Positions 61,542-64,000 of a stretch of 64,000 nucleotides of DNA are shown piece after piece. Positions within the stretch are counted from its first letter, which is position 1. Every line of letters starts with the position of its first letter. The stretch is taken from assembly GCF_040605455.1 (NCBI RefSeq), contig NZ_JBEXCV010000028.1:7747-71746 (forward strand), given 5' to 3'. Below the pieces are notes generated by a model. That model saw only the letters and a list, made by a program, of their open reading frames with translations, searched no databases and was not told the DNA's origin. A program made the position numbers and the translations under genes. This DNA is from Embleya sp040605455 (GTDB taxonomy: Bacteria; Actinomycetota; Actinomycetes; Streptomycetales; Streptomycetaceae).

Positions 61542-61558
61542 GACGGCGGAGCGTGGTG

Positions 61559-61594
61559 CGCCGCGCCGGTGGGTCGTCGGCCCTCGGCGCGGCG
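61559..61594. terminator. Terminator after galE
   Basis: A perfect 10-bp stem CGCCGCGCCG/CGGCGCGGCG (61559-61568 with 61585-61594) with a 16-base loop lies 17 bases after galE. Confidence 0.7.
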
Positions 61595-62001
61595 GGCCGT
61601 GGTCGCTCAGAACGAGGTCGACGAGCCTGAAGTCGCCTGCAATGTATCGATATGCGGCAAATTGCCTGTGGGGTGAATCACGTCGGCCGCGAGTGCGGGC
61701 GACCGTCCGGATGGGCATGGGCGCCCTCGCGCGACGCTACGCGCGATGTCGATGTGACGAGCGGGGCGTAGGTGATCGTTTCCGGACGATCCGGATACAC
61801 GGCAACCGGGAGCCCCTGTCACGCATTTCCGACGGATTCACCACGGAACGCCAACTACGGTCCTTTCCGTAAGGGATCATCTACATTGCGCTCATCCGCA
61901 AATCGGATATTCGACGTCTATCCGGCACGGACTTGTGATCTTCGTCTGGGCCTGCTTAGCGTTCGATCCGTCCGTATCCCACACGGACCCCGATCGCCGG
62001 T
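61595..62001. other. Promoter region upstream of the c-di-AMP riboswitch
   Basis: No coding frame is supported. The segment 61840-61960 is relatively AT-rich, contains a small hairpin (TACGG/CCGTA near 61855-61870) and probably holds the promoter of the riboswitch-Rpf transcript. Confidence 0.45.
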
Positions 62002-62202
62002 ACGCCGAATCCTGTCGCCGGCCGTTCGGGAGGCTGACGAGCACCACACGACAGGAGCGGGGGAACCACAGGTGAACCGCCGTGAACGGCCCCGATCGAG
62101 ACGATCGGGCGCCGCGAACGGCTTGGGGTGAAGCCACGTCCTTCGGGATGTGGCCGGGCTATCGATCTCCGGCCCGAATCCGACAGCTCACCTCGTAGGC
62201 GT
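62002..62202 (+). promoter_or_regulatory. c-di-AMP riboswitch (ydaO/yuaA type)
   Basis: The leader shows the ydaO conserved core in order: closing stem ACGCC/GGCGT (62002-62006 with 62198-62202), GAATCCTGTCG, GACAGGAGCGGGGGAACCA, GGGGTGAAGCC, and CCCGAATCCGACAGCTCACC near the end. This class binds c-di-AMP and normally turns the gene off. It ends 16 bases before the Rpf-LysM-M23 start, just before the ribosome site, so it may act on translation or termination. In streptomycetes this riboswitch controls rpf-type genes. Confidence 0.92.
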
Positions 62203-62218
62203 GGGAGAGGATCCAGCC

Positions 62219-63550
62219 ATGCTGTCCGGAACCGGGCGTCATCGCCGTCGCAGCACCAGTAGGACCACGCGTCTGATCGCCGCGGCGGGTGTCGCCGGAG
62301 TCGGCGTCGCCATGCCGATCATCGGCGCGGGCACGGCCCAGGCCGCCTCCGTGAGCACCTGGGACAAGGTCGCCATGTGCGAGAGCACGGGCAACTGGCA
62401 GATCAACACCGGCAATGGCTTCTACGGCGGCCTGCAGTTCACCCAGAGCACCTGGAACGAGTTCGGCGGCACGCAGTACGCCGCGCGGGCCGACCTGGCG
62501 ACCAAGGGCCAGCAGATCACGATCGCCGAGAAGGTGCTCAAGAGCCAGGGCCCCGGTGCCTGGCCGGTGTGCTCGATCAAGGCGGGCCTGACCCGAGGCG
62601 GCGCGGCCGCCGACGTCGACACCGGCTCCTCGGCCGGCAAGACCGCGCCGAAGACGGCGCCCAAGACCGAGACTCCCAAGGCCGCGACCCCGAAGAAGAC
62701 GGTCGCCACGCCCAAGATCGAGGTCAAGTCCGAGGCTCCCAAGTCCGAGGCTCCCAAGGCCGAGACGCCGAAGACCGAGCCGGTCGCCAAGGCGGACTCC
62801 GCCGCCACGTCGTCCTACGTAGTGGTCGCCGGCGACACGCTCTCCAAGATCGCCGGCGCCGCGCACGTGCCCGGCGGTTGGCCGAAGCTGTACGAGGCCA
62901 ACAAGAGCGTCGTCGGCGAGAACCCCGACCTGATCTTCCCGGGCCAAAAGCTCGCGGTCGACGGCAAGGTCGCGCCGACCACCGCCAAGACCGAGGCCGC
63001 GCCCAAGGTCGAGGTGCAGAAGCCGGAGACCCCCAAGGCCGCGCCGAAGACGGAGACCAAGCCGGCCGCGCCCAAGACCTCGGTCAAGACCGAGGCCGCC
63101 AAGTCCGATTCCAAGCCCGCCGCGAGCACCGAGAAGGCGTCCGGCTCGTACGTCGCCCCGGTCTCCGGCGCCACGCTCACCGCGAGCTTCGGCTCCGGCG
63201 GCTCGCGTTGGTCCAGCGGCAGCCACACCGGCCAGGACTTCGCGGTCTCCACCGGCACCACGGTGCGCGCGGTCACCTCGGGCACCGTCGTGTCGGCCGG
63301 CTGGGGCGGCGCGTACGGCAACGAGGTCGTCATCCGGCACGCGGACGGCAAGTACACCCAGTACGCGCACCTTTCCTCGATCTCGGTCAAGGCCGGGATG
63401 AAGGTGCAGACCGGCCAGAAGATCGCGCTCTCCGGCGCGACCGGCAACGTGACCGGCCCGCACCTGCACTTCGAGGTCCGCACCACGCCGAACTACGGTT
63501 CTGCGGTCAACCCGATGACGTGGCTGCGCAGCCACGGCGTGAGCGTCTGA
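62219..63550 (+). CDS. Secreted Rpf-LysM-M23 cell-wall hydrolase
   Basis: A 443-residue resuscitation-promoting factor. Signal peptide ends near AQA-A (residue 42); Rpf lysozyme-like domain about 43-120 (WDKVAMCESTGNW with catalytic Glu55, GGLQFTQSTWNEFGG); Lys/Pro/Thr/Glu linker; LysM about 195-245 (VVVAGDTLSKIAG, NPDLIFPGQKLAV); second linker; M23 endopeptidase about 310-443 (HTGQDFAV, PHLHFEV). It binds peptidoglycan and cuts both glycan and peptide, a role in spore germination and growth. ATG 62219 with GGGAGAGGA; behind a c-di-AMP riboswitch. Confidence 0.95.
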   Translation: MLSGTGRHRRRSTSRTTRLIAAAGVAGVGVAMPIIGAGTAQAASVSTWDKVAMCESTGNWQINTGNGFYGGLQFTQSTWNEFGGTQYAARADLATKGQQITIAEKVLKSQGPGAWPVCSIKAGLTRGGAAADVDTGSSAGKTAPKTAPKTETPKAATPKKTVATPKIEVKSEAPKSEAPKAETPKTEPVAKADSAATSSYVVVAGDTLSKIAGAAHVPGGWPKLYEANKSVVGENPDLIFPGQKLAVDGKVAPTTAKTEAAPKVEVQKPETPKAAPKTETKPAAPKTSVKTEAAKSDSKPAASTEKASGSYVAPVSGATLTASFGSGGSRWSSGSHTGQDFAVSTGTTVRAVTSGTVVSAGWGGAYGNEVVIRHADGKYTQYAHLSSISVKAGMKVQTGQKIALSGATGNVTGPHLHFEVRTTPNYGSAVNPMTWLRSHGVSV

Positions 63551-63572
63551 TCCACCGCACTCCCGCGCCGTC

Positions 63573-63604
63573 CGGCGGGCGTTCCCTTCGGGGAGCGCCC
63601 GCCG
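63573..63604. terminator. Terminator after the rpf gene
   Basis: A nine-bp outer stem CGGCGGGCG/CGCCCGCCG (63573-63581 with 63596-63604) with an inner TTCCC/GGGGA extension and TTCG-type loop lies 22 bases after the stop. Confidence 0.75.
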
Positions 63605-63709
63605 TTCGCATGTCCGGGCGTTCCTCGCAGCCGGCCGAATCGTGTCGTCACGGCGGCCATGTGGTGCGCCGAGCGCCGGCGGGACGGCGGCGCGGTGCGC
63701 ACCACGCGG

Positions 63710-64000
63710 TCAGGACGGCCATGCGGTGCGCAGCGTGCCGTCCGGCCCGAGCCACAGGGCGACCGGCCGCCCGGCGCCGTCCATCGCACCGGTGGGGCCG
63801 ACCGCGACCGGGTACTCGTCCAGCACGATCGGCGGGCCGGCCGGGCCGACCACGACCGGGCGGCCCTCGGCGTCCCGGGTGCAGACGGCCGTCGTGTCGT
63901 CCGGCCGGGGCAGCGGGTACAGCGCCTCGTGGCCCGCCCCCGCGCTGCGCGCGCCCCCCGGCGCCCAGGCACCGGGCCCGACTTCGACCGCAGTCGCGAT
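63710..64000 (-). CDS. Start-truncated protein of unknown function
   Basis: The last 96 residues of a minus-strand gene whose start lies beyond 64000. The frame is open to the window edge, stops at 63710-63712, and has the third-position G/C bias of real genes here. The sequence is rich in Pro, Gly, Asp and Val with short repeated units (RPVVVGPAGPP, YPVAVGPTGAM, RPVALWLGPDG), suggesting beta hairpins or repeats, and contains one Cys. No family recognised. Confidence 0.65.
   Translation of the reverse strand: MATAVEVGPGAWAPGGARSAGAGHEALYPLPRPDDTTAVCTRDAEGRPVVVGPAGPPIVLDEYPVAVGPTGAMDGAGRPVALWLGPDGTLRTAWPS

Noticed and set aside
60276..61718. 480-codon minus-strand frame opposite galE
   Set aside because: His/Arg-rich shadow with no domain; galE on the + strand has every catalytic motif.
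62159..63535. 458-codon antisense frame across the rpf gene
   Set aside because: It is Gly/Leu/Arg-rich with no motif and mirrors the G/C bias of the Lys/Thr/Pro linker; the + strand encodes three recognisable domains.

Overview
The window is high-GC DNA with strong G/C preference at third codon positions, frequent GTG/TTG starts, tightly overlapping GTGA/ATGA stop-start junctions and very GC-rich hairpin terminators. Mycothiol genes (mshA, mshD), an Rpf resuscitation factor, an RsiG-type anti-sigma factor, an orphan GlnR and a CsoR copper sensor mark it as an actinomycete chromosome of the Streptomyces type. The gene order, as I remember the Streptomyces coelicolor map, follows the core-chromosome stretch from phoR through gpmA, mshA, nur, sseA, glnR, mshD, ppk, pst and pit to csoR. 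I cannot name the genus from sequence alone. I found no tRNA, rRNA, CRISPR array, insertion sequence or prophage.

Layout. 1-7.5 kb: the PhoR kinase (cut by the window start), a divergent 41-residue Cys-rich peptide behind a possible PHO box, gpmA, a YbjN protein, mshA, a methyltransferase, a secreted NlpC/P60 hydrolase and a macro-domain protein. 7.5-14.5 kb: a MarR gene plus a coupled signalling set (REC-PP2C phosphatase, CHASE3 kinase, stand-alone receiver), small envelope and HbhA-like genes, an XRE regulator with a visible operator, rsiG and dtd. 14.5-22.8 kb: ygfZ, a Fur-family regulator, nitrobindin, DsrE, an SMR exporter, the sseA-DUF1416 sulfur pair with a Cys-containing leader peptide, an ECF sigma/anti-sigma pair, and a Tyr/Pro-rich membrane protein coupled to a MoaD-like protein.

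23.4-37.4 kb is the nutrient-control block: glnR, a LacI regulator, mshD, ppk-CHAD-NUDIX, pstSCAB behind a clear PHO box, pit with its PhoU-like partner, and csoR with its operator. PhoR at the left edge, PHO boxes before pst and possibly ppk and the Cys-rich gene, and polyphosphate and phosphate-transport genes together make a phosphate-homeostasis region.

37.3-47.3 kb is a left-pointing, largely translationally coupled cluster: two CDP-alcohol phosphotransferases, a nucleotidyltransferase, a glycerol-1-phosphate-dehydrogenase-like enzyme, a GT2, a TagGH-like ABC exporter, a PAP2 phosphatase and a GntR regulator. Facing it, 47.7-61.5 kb holds a GT2-TagF fusion, a GT4, a shorter GT2 paralogue, polytopic membrane proteins, a secreted PIG-L protein, a DPM1-like GT2 with GtrA, and a galE-like epimerase. 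Together these look like the parts list for a phosphopolyol, teichoic-acid-like surface polymer whose activated alcohol may not be ordinary CDP-glycerol. The window ends with a c-di-AMP riboswitch controlling a secreted Rpf-LysM-M23 protein, and the start-truncated end of an unrecognised gene.
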